A stretch of DNA of 64,000 nucleotides, taken from NCBI GenBank assembly GCA_964419605.1, contig CAYQQM010000006.1, positions 25,325 through 89,324 of the forward strand. The letters are read 5' to 3'. This stretch comes from JABFXX01 sp964419605 (GTDB lineage: Bacteria; Myxococcota_A; Polyangia; Haliangiales; Haliangiaceae). The position numbers were made by a program, and so were the translations under genes. Below the pieces are notes generated by a model. It was given only the letters and a program-made list of their open reading frames with translations, was not told the DNA's origin and ran no database searches. This document shows, in pieces, positions 34,930-43,323 of this stretch; positions within the stretch are counted from its first letter, which is position 1; each line of letters starts with the position of its first letter.

Positions 34930-35985
34930 GTGGGAGCACACGCTGCGCCTGGCCCGACCGCCCAACCAGCATGTAGCCACGTCGACGATGCGATTGCGAG
35001 TCATGGCGACGAGGTGGTTGCGTCTGGATGGGCACGAGTGGCAGCTTTTTTCTATCGGAGTTTTTTCGGCGATAGTCCATGCGACGCTGCCTACGGGTCG
35101 CCCAAAGAGGTCGGTTTCACCGTTGAAGCTGCTTGGTGGGAGAGGATTTTTCCGGAACTGGCGGAACAGTTTGTGCGGTCTCGGATCCAGTGGGGAGGCG
35201 GGAATTTTTCGGGGGGACTGAGTAAAGCATTTGCGAACCATCGCCTTCCACCAAAACCTACCGCCGCACCCCCGGGTAACGGACAGGGGACTCCATCGAC
35301 AACCTCGACGCCAGGAGCCACTGCGGCCCCAGCTCCGCTTCCGCCGGCGACAGAAACGCCGATAACACCGGCGAGAGCGAGGCGGATCGACCGCTACGAC
35401 CAGGCCGTCCGAGCGTTCTTCGACGCCAAGACTCCGCCTGGCTTCGAATCGCACGCTAAAGCGTTTCACATCACCAGTGACAAGCTAAGAGCAGAGATTG
35501 CCGCATATGCTGCGCGCCATGGTGTCGAGGTGCCCAGGCCCCAGCGCGGCGGATATCGTGGGCCGCGAATTTCAGCCGACAGAATTGCCGCAATCGAAGC
35601 GATGTCCGCTGAGCATGCAAAGGAACACGGCATAGGCATCATAGAAGCTCGTGCAGTGATTGCACCCAAACACGGAATGCAGGGGCCCACGCTCTCAAAG
35701 TATGTCTCGCAAATGCGGCGGGGGACGCTGGGCCAAACGCCTTCACCACGTCCAAAGGCGTCAACGAGCACTGCGGCCAAGCCGCCTCCGTCCAAAATGC
35801 AGCAACCCGCTGAAACGCCAGCTGGAACTCCCGTGGTAATGACAGAGGAGGAAAGGGCCGCTGAAGCAAAGGCCCGACAGCGGGTCGATTACTTGTTGGG
35901 GAGAAACCAACCGGCGAGCGACCGGCCCGCGCAAACGCCAAACGATGCACTCTGGGCCGACTTTTTGTGGCGCTATAAGCTCTGA
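34930..35985 (+). CDS. unknown protein with Pro/Ala linkers
   Basis: 351 residues from a GTG, divergent from kamA by 79 bp. The N-terminal 95 residues contain an aromatic helical block (RVAAFFYRSFFGDSP, then AAWWERIFPELAEQFV). A Pro/Thr linker is followed by a basic helical middle that looks able to bind nucleic acid (FHITSDKLRAEIAAYAARHG, then GPTLSKYVSQMRRGTL), and a second Pro-rich linker leads to a short helical end. I do not recognise the family. Confidence 0.55.
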   Translation: MGAHAAPGPTAQPACSHVDDAIASHGDEVVASGWARVAAFFYRSFFGDSPCDAAYGSPKEVGFTVEAAWWERIFPELAEQFVRSRIQWGGGNFSGGLSKAFANHRLPPKPTAAPPGNGQGTPSTTSTPGATAAPAPLPPATETPITPARARRIDRYDQAVRAFFDAKTPPGFESHAKAFHITSDKLRAEIAAYAARHGVEVPRPQRGGYRGPRISADRIAAIEAMSAEHAKEHGIGIIEARAVIAPKHGMQGPTLSKYVSQMRRGTLGQTPSPRPKASTSTAAKPPPSKMQQPAETPAGTPVVMTEEERAAEAKARQRVDYLLGRNQPASDRPAQTPNDALWADFLWRYKL

Positions 35986-36018
35986 ACATGTCCGCATTGG
36001 CGCCGATAGTTCCTGTGG

Positions 36019-36420
36019 TTATCTCCAGGGCGTTGCTCGCGCACGCGCCAGCGCATCGAGCAGGCCATCGGTGTGGGGGAGGACCGCGAGCTCGTCGGTG
36101 GTGACAAAGCGCGCTGCGCGTGCGTCGCTGCCGGGGGCCAGCGCACCGCCGACTGGGCGTGCGAGGTAGTCGAGGATCACATAGTGAAAGTCGTCGCCGA
36201 TCCGCTCTACGACGCACGCCAACGGGCCGACCTCGACGATGAGGCCGGTTTCTTCGGCCACTTCGCGAGCGACCGCGTGTACGAGTGTCTCTCGAGGCTC
36301 GAGCTTGCCACCCGGTAGCGACCAGCGCCCTTGGTTGGGCGGGTTTGCTCGCTCGATCACCAGGACTCGGTGATTAGCGTCGAACACGAACGCCGCAACG
36401 GCGCAGATGGGAGGGGTCAT
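36019..36420 (-). CDS. Nudix hydrolase
   Basis: 133 residues from the ATG at 36420, which overlaps the nth stop by 4 bp. The Nudix box is complete: GGKLEPRETLVHAVAREVAE followed by ETGLIV, providing the metal-binding Glu residues. The N terminus ICAVAAFVFDANHRVLVIER is typical of MutT/ADP-ribose-type members. Coupling to nth suggests nucleotide or DNA-damage housekeeping. The substrate cannot be told from sequence. Confidence 0.9.
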   Translation of the reverse strand: MTPPICAVAAFVFDANHRVLVIERANPPNQGRWSLPGGKLEPRETLVHAVAREVAEETGLIVEVGPLACVVERIGDDFHYVILDYLARPVGGALAPGSDARAARFVTTDELAVLPHTDGLLDALARARATPWR

Positions 36421-37175
36421 TGCTTCTTGGCGGCTTTGCGTTTTGCCGCGTTCCACCGCGTGCGGGCCGAGGACTTGCTGGCTTTTGCCGGTGCGAATGC
36501 GCTTTGGCACACGGGAGCGAGGTTGCAGTGCTCGCAGTCGGGATTTTTTGCCCGGCACACGTAGCGCCCGTGCCAAATCAGGCGATGCGCAAACGGAGTC
36601 CATTGATCGCGTGGCAATAACTCCATGAGGTCCCGTTCGATCTTTACGGGATCAGTAGCGAGCGAAAGCCCCAGGCGCGCTGCGAGCCGAGTGACATGCG
36701 TATCGACAACAATCCCGACGTGGATGCCGAATACACTGCCGAGAACCACGTTGGCGGTCTTGCGCGCCACGCCGGGTAGGGCGCATAGCGCTTCCATCGT
36801 GTTTGGAATTTCGCCGCCGTGATTTTGCACCACGGCTTGCGCCATGCCGATCAGGTGCTTGGCTTTCATGCGGAAGAAACCGCTTTTCACGATCATAGGC
36901 TCGAGCTCGTCGGGGGCCGCCTGAGCTAGCTCGTGGGGGGTCGGGTAGCGGGCGAATAGCGCCGGAGTGATGGTATTGATCATTTTGTCGGTCGACTGCG
37001 CTGCAAGGATCGTCGCGACGAGCAGTTCGTATGCGTTTTTGTGATCGAGCTCGACATGCGCATCCGGCCAGCGCTCGGCGAGCAGCGACGCCAGCCGGAT
37101 TGCACCTTTCGGCGCAATTTGCGCAACACCGCCGCGGCGGCGCGAGGGTGTGCTATTGCCAGGTTTGCCTGCCAT
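36417..37175 (-). CDS. nth: endonuclease III
   Basis: 252 residues from the ATG at 37175. The helix-hairpin-helix (CALPGVARKTANVVLGSVFG), the catalytic Lys in that motif, the catalytic Asp in GIVVDTHVTRLA and the C-terminal [4Fe-4S] cysteines (CRAKNPDCEHCNLAPVC) are all present. The enzyme removes oxidised pyrimidines and cuts abasic sites. A Lys/Ala-rich tail extends the usual 210 residues. The start codon overlaps, on opposite strands, the start of the next gene. Confidence 0.93.
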   Translation of the reverse strand: MAGKPGNSTPSRRRGGVAQIAPKGAIRLASLLAERWPDAHVELDHKNAYELLVATILAAQSTDKMINTITPALFARYPTPHELAQAAPDELEPMIVKSGFFRMKAKHLIGMAQAVVQNHGGEIPNTMEALCALPGVARKTANVVLGSVFGIHVGIVVDTHVTRLAARLGLSLATDPVKIERDLMELLPRDQWTPFAHRLIWHGRYVCRAKNPDCEHCNLAPVCQSAFAPAKASKSSARTRWNAAKRKAAKKQ

Positions 37176-38109
37176 GCGCCACGACCGTATCATCTTCCCC
37201 CTTGCTATCGCTCTGATCGCCGCCTGCGGTGGCAACAAGAAAGAAGTCAACGCGGCTCGACGCTCCATGTACGACACCGAGTTCGCGATCGTGTACAGCG
37301 CCGCCCTCGAGGCGACGCGCGAGTTGTACCCTAACCTCGACGACCGCCCGGCTCCTGGCAAGATTCAAACGGCGTGGCAAGAAGTCCAGTCCGCGAGTTG
37401 TGCCGGAGGTGGAGTGGGTTGCGACGACATGGTCAATCAGCGAAGCTTATCGCAGCAGCGCGGGCCGAATGCGGTGTCACCCGCAGCGTCGATGGCGGGG
37501 ATGCCGTCGCGACTCGCGTACCGCCGGTTCTTCATTCGTTTTGACGTTCACGTTTTTGGCGGTCGCCCCTGGCGCGTGAAAGTGACGGGCCACGCATCGT
37601 CGTGGGATCCCGGCGCGGCAATGCCGGTGGAACTGCGCGGGGCCGACAAGCCGGGATGGTTGCAGGGGCGTACAGATGCGCTGCACGTGGCGATCTACCG
37701 AAAGATTCAAAAGTACGCGATCCCCATAACCCACAGCGTCGTTGCGGAGGATGGCAGTGGTCCCAAGGCCGATCCCGCGATGTTTCCAGGTGTCCCGAAG
37801 GACGCGGCCAGGATACTCGCCGACATCAAGGACGCGCTCGCCAAGCGAGACTACGCAGCGCTCAAGCCGCGGCTTGCGAAAGACGTGTTGTGGAGCACCG
37901 GCGGGGGTCGCGGCGTCGACTCGGCGATGGCGACGTGGATGGCGGATCCGATTGTGTTTGACGCGATGGGATTTGCACTGTCCAAGTGCGCCGGAAACTA
38001 CCAACGCGTCACCTGTCCCAGCGGGACCGTCGCCCCCGGCGCATATCAGCTGATCCTCGAGCCCCGGCCCGACGGCTGGAAGATCGCTGCATTCACGCCC
38101 GCCGACTAG
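37174..38109 (+). CDS. lipoprotein of unknown function
   Basis: 311 residues from the ATG at 37174, with signal peptide and lipobox IALIAAC followed by Gly-Gly. The mature part begins with a helical conserved block (DTEFAIVYSAALEATRELYP), as in outer-membrane lipoproteins of unknown role. The second half (ADIKDALAKRDYAALKPRLA, then CPSGTVAPGAYQLILEPRPD) resembles a small alpha-beta domain. The start codon shares two base pairs with that of nth on the other strand, so each promoter would have to lie inside the neighbouring gene. Confidence 0.75.
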   Translation: MRHDRIIFPLAIALIAACGGNKKEVNAARRSMYDTEFAIVYSAALEATRELYPNLDDRPAPGKIQTAWQEVQSASCAGGGVGCDDMVNQRSLSQQRGPNAVSPAASMAGMPSRLAYRRFFIRFDVHVFGGRPWRVKVTGHASSWDPGAAMPVELRGADKPGWLQGRTDALHVAIYRKIQKYAIPITHSVVAEDGSGPKADPAMFPGVPKDAARILADIKDALAKRDYAALKPRLAKDVLWSTGGGRGVDSAMATWMADPIVFDAMGFALSKCAGNYQRVTCPSGTVAPGAYQLILEPRPDGWKIAAFTPAD

Positions 38110-38121
38110 GTCGGTGGTCAG

Positions 38122-39534
38122 TTATTCGCTGCAGGGCGCGCGCAGCGCCGGGAGCATTTTTCCGGGGTTGAGCAAGCGCTTGGGATCCCACATCGACTTC
38201 CAACGATGCTGCCACTCGATGAGGCGTTCGTTTTGCTCCATGGCCACGTAGTCGCGCTTTGTCAGCCCGATGCCATGTTCCCCCGATAACGTGCCCCCGA
38301 GTTCGATCGTCGATGCAAATAGCTGTTTGGCGCCGGCCCACATTTTTGTTCGAACGTCTGGGTCCTGCGGATCGTCGTGCGACAACAGGTTGACGTGAAG
38401 GTTGCCGTCGCCGGCATGGCCGAACACGCAGATTTCGATTTTGGTTTCCGCCGAAATGCGATCGATATGCTTCAACATCTCGACGATTCGTCCACGCGGC
38501 ACGCAGATGTCTTCATTGACTTTGACTCGGTATGCAGCTTTGAGCGAGCCGGAGATCAATCGGCGCGCTTCCCACACGTTTGCCCGATCGGCGGGTTCGG
38601 TGGCGCCGAGAACGTCGATGGCTCCGAGGTCGTCGCATGCCAAGCCGATTCGCTCCATTTGGTTGGGCATATCGTCGGCATCGCCATCGACCTCGATCAG
38701 AACGATGGCTCCGGCGTTCGCGGGAAAGCGATAGCGCGCCTTTGTGCGAATGGCGTCGATAGACGCGCGGTCGGCGACCTCGAGCACGCTGGGGCGTAGA
38801 CCGCCCCGCAGCAAGGTCTCGATCGCTTGCCCGGCGGCAGCCATCGATGCAAATACGCCGAGCACAGTGGCTGCGGCCGGAGGTTTGGGCACGAGCTTTA
38901 CGCACAGCTCGGTAATCACGCCAAAGGTTCCCTCGGTTCCTACGAAGCCGGCCACCAGATCGTACCCGGTTACGCCTTTTGCGGTTCGGCGGCCGCAGCG
39001 CAGCACCTCGCCTCCCATCAGCGCAACCTCAAGGGCCAACATGTATTCGCGCGTAACTCCGTACTTGAACGCGCGCGGCCCACCCGCGTTTGTTGCGGCG
39101 TTGCCGCCAATCGAACAAAACTCGAGCGAGGCGGGGTCGGGCGGATAGAACAGGCCTTGGGCTTCCACCGCGGCCTGAAATTGTCCGGTAATCGCTCCAG
39201 GTTCGACGATCGCAACCAAGTCGCCCGGATCGATCTCTTTGATCGCCTGCATGCGCTCGACGGACAGCACGACGCCGCCTTTGACGGGTAGTGCGCCGCC
39301 CACCATGCCCGATCCAGCGCCGCGCGGAGTTACCGGCACGTTGGCCTCGTCGCAAATGCGCAACGCGGTAGAGACTTGCTCTACGGTTGAGCACAAGACC
39401 GCGCATTCAGGCGGAAAGAATTCGGGCAAAGGGCTCTCGTCCCGCCCGTAGTCGTCAAGTTTGTCGTGCCCAGGGCCGATGATGGCGTCGGCGCCCAGCG
39501 CCGCTTCTAGTCGCCGAACGATGTCTTGTGCCAC
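38122..39534 (-). CDS. FAD-linked oxidase (GlcD/D-lactate dehydrogenase type)
   Basis: 470 residues from a GTG. The N-terminal FAD-binding module shows VPVTPRGAGSGMVGGALPVK and FCSIGGNAATNAGGPRAFKY. The C-terminal oxidase half has CVFGHAGDGNLHVNLLSHDD and GTLSGEHGIGLTKRDYV with the metal-binding His residues. It would oxidise a 2-hydroxy acid such as glycolate or D-lactate; the substrate cannot be decided. No glcE or glcF partners are adjacent. Confidence 0.9.
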   Translation of the reverse strand: MAQDIVRRLEAALGADAIIGPGHDKLDDYGRDESPLPEFFPPECAVLCSTVEQVSTALRICDEANVPVTPRGAGSGMVGGALPVKGGVVLSVERMQAIKEIDPGDLVAIVEPGAITGQFQAAVEAQGLFYPPDPASLEFCSIGGNAATNAGGPRAFKYGVTREYMLALEVALMGGEVLRCGRRTAKGVTGYDLVAGFVGTEGTFGVITELCVKLVPKPPAAATVLGVFASMAAAGQAIETLLRGGLRPSVLEVADRASIDAIRTKARYRFPANAGAIVLIEVDGDADDMPNQMERIGLACDDLGAIDVLGATEPADRANVWEARRLISGSLKAAYRVKVNEDICVPRGRIVEMLKHIDRISAETKIEICVFGHAGDGNLHVNLLSHDDPQDPDVRTKMWAGAKQLFASTIELGGTLSGEHGIGLTKRDYVAMEQNERLIEWQHRWKSMWDPKRLLNPGKMLPALRAPCSE

Positions 39535-39541
39535 ACGCTAT

Positions 39542-39922
39542 CTATACGCTGAATGAGGAGCCGCAACCGCACGTGGACTTCACGTTTGGATTATTGAACT
39601 TGAATCCGGCGCCCTGTAGGCCCTCGACGTAGTCGACCTCGGTACCCGCGAGGTACATCAGGCTCATCTCATCGACGATGCAGCGCACTCCTTGGACCTC
39701 GAATTGGCGATCGACATCCGCAGGCTCATCGAAGTACAGATCGTAGGAAAAGCCCGCGCATCCGCCTCCGACGACGCGCAAGCGCAGCGCCATGGAGTTC
39801 TCTATACCCTCGGCGTCGCGGATCTCGTTGACCTTCGATGCAGCGATCGGTGTGATGCGCAACATCGACTCCGGCCCAGGTGCCTCTACAACCGGCGAAT
39901 TGGCTACAGCAAGTTCAGACAT
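39542..39922 (-). CDS. A-type Fe-S cluster carrier (ErpA/IscA family)
   Basis: 126 residues from the ATG at 39922. The A-type carrier pattern is complete: LRLRVVGGGCAGFSYDLYFD with the first Cys, and FNNPNVKSTCGCGSSF with the C-terminal CGC. It passes clusters to target proteins. A palindrome with the same sequence pattern as those before the MerR-ISC operon 13 kb away lies 10 bp upstream of its start, which suggests shared control. A second A-type carrier (iscA) is at 55117. Confidence 0.92.
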   Translation of the reverse strand: MSELAVANSPVVEAPGPESMLRITPIAASKVNEIRDAEGIENSMALRLRVVGGGCAGFSYDLYFDEPADVDRQFEVQGVRCIVDEMSLMYLAGTEVDYVEGLQGAGFKFNNPNVKSTCGCGSSFSV

Positions 39923-39931
39923 GGGAATGAA

Positions 39932-39949
39932 CCTTACCTTCACGTAAGG
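39932..39949 (-). promoter_or_regulatory. 18-bp palindromic operator before the A-type carrier gene
   Basis: Read on the minus strand it is CCTTACGTGAAGGTAAGG. It matches the operator at 52865-52882 at 16 of 18 positions. On the minus strand a TTGCCA lies 17 bp before TAAGGT, so the palindrome sits between plausible -35 and -10 boxes, the standard layout for MerR-type control. Confidence 0.65.
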
Positions 39950-40014
39950 GTTGTGGCAAGCGGCAAGTGCACGCTCCGTCGTTGTCGCTTCAGGGGTGGT
40001 GGTAAAACCGGGCC

Positions 40015-41223
40015 GTGCCCGACTATGACGTTCTACTGCGCGAACTTCGGGGAATGATCCCGGAGATAGATGCGCCGGGGCTCGCTGCGTGGGCGCCGGA
40101 GCCGGTAATTATCGATTGCCGCGAGGCAGACGAATATGCAGCAGGTGCGATCCGCGGTGCCCTGTGGATTCCGCGTGGCTTCCTCGAGTCGCGCATCGAA
40201 AAGCACGCCCCCGATCGCACTCGAGCAATCGTGATCTACTGCGCCAGCGGCAATCGGTCGTTGTTCGCGACGCGCAGCCTCCATGAACTTGGATACAGCA
40301 ATGTGAAGTCGCTGGCCGGCGGTTTTTCCGGTTGGAAGCGCAGCGCGTTGCCCTGGGAAGTACCCGGTGCCGGCGAGGCAACGGATTCGGTGCCGGTTGC
40401 GCCACCCCAAGCTGCCGTCGCAGCAGCCCAGTCGCCCCGATACGCGCGTCAGGTCGTGCTCCCCGAGGTGGGCCCAGCGGGTCAACGCAAGCTCTTGGCG
40501 TCCAAGGTCCTGTGCGTAGGGGCAGGCGGGCTCGGGTCGCCGGCCGCGATGTACCTCGTTGCGGCAGGCGTCGGCTCCCTAGGCGTTATCGACGACGATC
40601 GAGTCGACGTTTCGAACTTGCAGCGCCAGATCCTTCACGGCACCGACCGCCTCGGTACCGCCAAAGTCGAGAGCGCCGAGAGAACGCTCGCGAACCTCAA
40701 TCCAGATGTAGCGATCGTCAAGCATTCGGTCCGGCTTACGTCGGCAAATGCGGAGAGGCTGCTCGCTCCTTTCGATGTGATCCTCGATGGAAGCGACAAT
40801 TTTGCGACCCGCTACTTGATCAACGACGCAGCGCTCAAGTTGGGCAAGCCGGTGGTTCATGCTTCGGTGTTTCGCTTTGAAGGTCAACTCACGGTATTTT
40901 CGGCACTCGGAGCGCCCTGTTACCGATGTCTCTATCCGCAACCACCACCGCCACAGAATGCCCCGTCGTGCGCCGAAGCAGGGGTGCTCGGGGTGATCCC
41001 GGGCACGCTCGGTGTGATGCAAGCCACAGAAGCGCTCAAACTCGTGCTGGGTGTTGGCGATCCTCTCATCGGGCGGCTTGTCGTCTACGACGCGTTAAGC
41101 GCTCGATTCCGCGAACTTACGCTGCGACGCGACCCGAGCTGCCCGACGTGTGGCGATGGGGTCGATCGGGCCGCAATAACCCTTGCAGACTACGAGCAGT
41201 TCTGCGCAACACTTCGCGGGTGA
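40015..41223 (+). CDS. rhodanese-ThiF/MoeB fusion
   Basis: 402 residues from a GTG. Residues about 20-115 are a rhodanese domain with active-site Cys in VIYCASGNRS. From about 140 it is an E1-like adenylyltransferase of the ThiF/MoeB family (LCVGAGGLGSPAAMYLVAAG, DGSDNFATRYLIND), with zinc Cys pairs CYRC and CPTC. Such enzymes activate sulfur-carrier proteins (MoaD, ThiS, CysO) and transfer sulfur. The rhodanese is usually C-terminal in MoeZ/MoeBR; here it is N-terminal. Position near the Fe-S carrier hints at sulfur trafficking. Confidence 0.9.
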   Translation: MPDYDVLLRELRGMIPEIDAPGLAAWAPEPVIIDCREADEYAAGAIRGALWIPRGFLESRIEKHAPDRTRAIVIYCASGNRSLFATRSLHELGYSNVKSLAGGFSGWKRSALPWEVPGAGEATDSVPVAPPQAAVAAAQSPRYARQVVLPEVGPAGQRKLLASKVLCVGAGGLGSPAAMYLVAAGVGSLGVIDDDRVDVSNLQRQILHGTDRLGTAKVESAERTLANLNPDVAIVKHSVRLTSANAERLLAPFDVILDGSDNFATRYLINDAALKLGKPVVHASVFRFEGQLTVFSALGAPCYRCLYPQPPPPQNAPSCAEAGVLGVIPGTLGVMQATEALKLVLGVGDPLIGRLVVYDALSARFRELTLRRDPSCPTCGDGVDRAAITLADYEQFCATLRG

Positions 41224-41242
41224 GCTACACTGTGGGAGTGCT

Positions 41243-43039
41243 GTGATTCCTGCCGGCCAAGCGATCGGGAACTACCGCATCCTGAGCAAGATCGGGACGG
41301 GCGGAATGGGCGTGGTGTACCTCGCGGAGCATCCGCTAATCGGCAAGCGGGTTGCGCTTAAGGTAATCCATCGCGACCTCGCTACGCAGCGCGAGGTGGT
41401 ACAGCGGTTCTTTCAGGAAGCCTGGGCGGTTAACAAGATCGGCGATGAACACATCGTTGAGATCCATGATTTTGGTCAGACCCCCGAGGGCGACCACTTT
41501 TACATCATGGAATTTCTCGAGGGGGAAACACTTGCAACTGCTATCTCGCGCCGACCACTCGACGTGATCCGCGCGCTTCACATCGGCGCTCAAATCGCGA
41601 GCGCGCTCGCGGCCGCCCATGGTGCAGGGGTGATGCACCGCGATCTAAAGCCCGACAACATCATGCTGACGACGCGGCTTGGCGATCCCGATTTCGTAAA
41701 GCTTTTGGACTTCGGCTTGGCCAAGATTTTTATTGGTGCAGAGGCGTCAACGGTGACCACCGCGGCGGGAATCTTGCTCGGAACGCCGCAGTACATGTCT
41801 CCGGAAGCGTGCGAGACCCGAGGCGATGTGGATCATCGAACCGACATTTACGCCCTCGGGGTTCTACTATTTCAAATGCTGACTGGAGTGGTTCCCTTCG
41901 ACGGGGAGTCGGTGGGCGAAGTCTTGGTGAAGCAAGTCACTCAGTTGCCGCCGCCGTTGCGCAGCTTCAATCCAAGTATCCCACCGTCGGTCGAACAAAT
42001 CGCGCTGCGCTGTTTGATGAAAGCGCCCGACAAACGGTTCTCGACCATGCTCGAGTTGAGAGCCGCGCTGCTCGACCCAGAAGCCTACCTGCGAAGTGGT
42101 CCGCCCGCGGTTCAGGCGCGCGCGTTGCGCCCTGGCGAGGCGGCTTCGGAAGCAAAAACGATCGTGGCGCCGGCGGCGTCCGATGCCGGGCCTCCATCCG
42201 CTACCGCGCCGACGAGGCATGGCGACCTTGGCGTGGGCGGAGCGGGGCTAGGCGCCACCGCTGCGCCAAACCCTGCGCCGTTAACCACAATGGCCATACC
42301 GACGCCGGTCGGATATATATCCCACTCGTCCAGTTGGGGTTGGGGCGCCGTCTTGTTCGCGCTCCTGGTCATCGCGGGTGGCGGTTTTGCGGCAGCGCGA
42401 ATCCTTCGCAAGGACAAAAGCATGGCCACAGACGGTCTAGCGCTTGCGAGCAACGCGACATTCAACGGCGTTGTTGGCAGTGCGACGCATCCGACCGACC
42501 ATGCCAGCGCCCCGAAGGAAGTCCCCTTGGGGGGCTCCTCGGAGGCACCACAGGCGAGCGATGCCGCAGTAGCCGACGCCGGGCGGCCAGCCGCAGACGC
42601 AGCGAATACTGATGCAGGCATCCCCGGCGATTCGGGGGAGGCACTTCCGGCGGATGCGGCAATAGTTGCTCTCCATGGTTCGGAAGGCACGGGGGCGAGT
42701 TCGGGCGGCCAGGCCGAATCCCCTCAGGGTATTGTGTTAATCGACAGCGTGCCGCGCGGCGCCGACATCATCGGCCCAAACCGCACGGTTTTTGGTAAGA
42801 CCCCTGCGAAGTTGCGTTTGCCCGTTGCGGAAGACACCGTCACTGTGAATCTGCGGCTTCGCGGCTATCAAACGAAAACCAAGCAGTTTGTCGTTACCGG
42901 CAATGCTGTGATCGCCGTTCCGTTAGACAAAGTTCGGGTTGCTAAACGCCGCGATCGCCGCGACCCTGTGGGCAATCGTACAAGTCGAGCCAAAGAACGG
43001 CTGCCGCGCCGCAGTGCCGACGATCTGGAGCGGCCATGA
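41243..43039 (+). CDS. Ser/Thr protein kinase with PEGA domain
   Basis: 598 residues from the GTG at 41243, preceded by GGGAG; earlier codons lie in the previous gene. The kinase domain (about 10-275) has IGTGGMGVVYLAE, the Lys in VALKVI, HRDLKPDN, a canonical LLDFGLAK and MSPEACET. An Ala/Pro linker leads to a transmembrane helix near 370-393 (VLFALLVIAGGGFAAARI), another Ala/Asp-rich linker and a C-terminal PEGA domain (DSVPRGADIIGPNRTVFGKT, then LRLRGYQTKTKQF). PEGA domains sit outside the membrane and probably bind surface components. It is separate from the eCIS cluster kinase. Confidence 0.92.
   Translation: MIPAGQAIGNYRILSKIGTGGMGVVYLAEHPLIGKRVALKVIHRDLATQREVVQRFFQEAWAVNKIGDEHIVEIHDFGQTPEGDHFYIMEFLEGETLATAISRRPLDVIRALHIGAQIASALAAAHGAGVMHRDLKPDNIMLTTRLGDPDFVKLLDFGLAKIFIGAEASTVTTAAGILLGTPQYMSPEACETRGDVDHRTDIYALGVLLFQMLTGVVPFDGESVGEVLVKQVTQLPPPLRSFNPSIPPSVEQIALRCLMKAPDKRFSTMLELRAALLDPEAYLRSGPPAVQARALRPGEAASEAKTIVAPAASDAGPPSATAPTRHGDLGVGGAGLGATAAPNPAPLTTMAIPTPVGYISHSSSWGWGAVLFALLVIAGGGFAAARILRKDKSMATDGLALASNATFNGVVGSATHPTDHASAPKEVPLGGSSEAPQASDAAVADAGRPAADAANTDAGIPGDSGEALPADAAIVALHGSEGTGASSGGQAESPQGIVLIDSVPRGADIIGPNRTVFGKTPAKLRLPVAEDTVTVNLRLRGYQTKTKQFVVTGNAVIAVPLDKVRVAKRRDRRDPVGNRTSRAKERLPRRSADDLERP
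42503..42533 (-). repeat. interspersed 31-bp repeat in the PEGA kinase linker
   Basis: On the minus strand this reads CCCCCAAGGGGACTTCCTTC followed by GGGGCGCTGGC, identical at all 31 positions to 63856-63886. It lies in the disordered linker after the transmembrane helix, encoding APKEVPLGG. Confidence 0.85.
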
Positions 43040-43323
43040 CTGCCGGGCTTAGCTCGATCGCACAGGCGATCGGCATGGACGGTTGAAGCGTGCCGCTCGC
43101 TGCACCAGGAACTACTGCGTGACGACTCCGCCCGCCCGCCATGTTGCAGCGTGGCTCGGGGGGCGCATCCATACAAATTTTGGGCAACAAACTCCCGGCA
43201 GCTGCAACTACCGGATACATGAATACCAAGCTCAACCGCCCCCTGGTTCTCGCACCTCTCTTTCTCATCGGCGCGCGTTCCAGCAACGTCGCAGCTGGTT
43301 CAAACACTCGGCGTCCGTCAAAC

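Noticed and set aside
34793..35221. Alternative frame overlapping the start of the unknown gene at 34930
   Set aside because: It lacks low-complexity but also lacks any continuation, whereas the other frame runs on for 350 codons.
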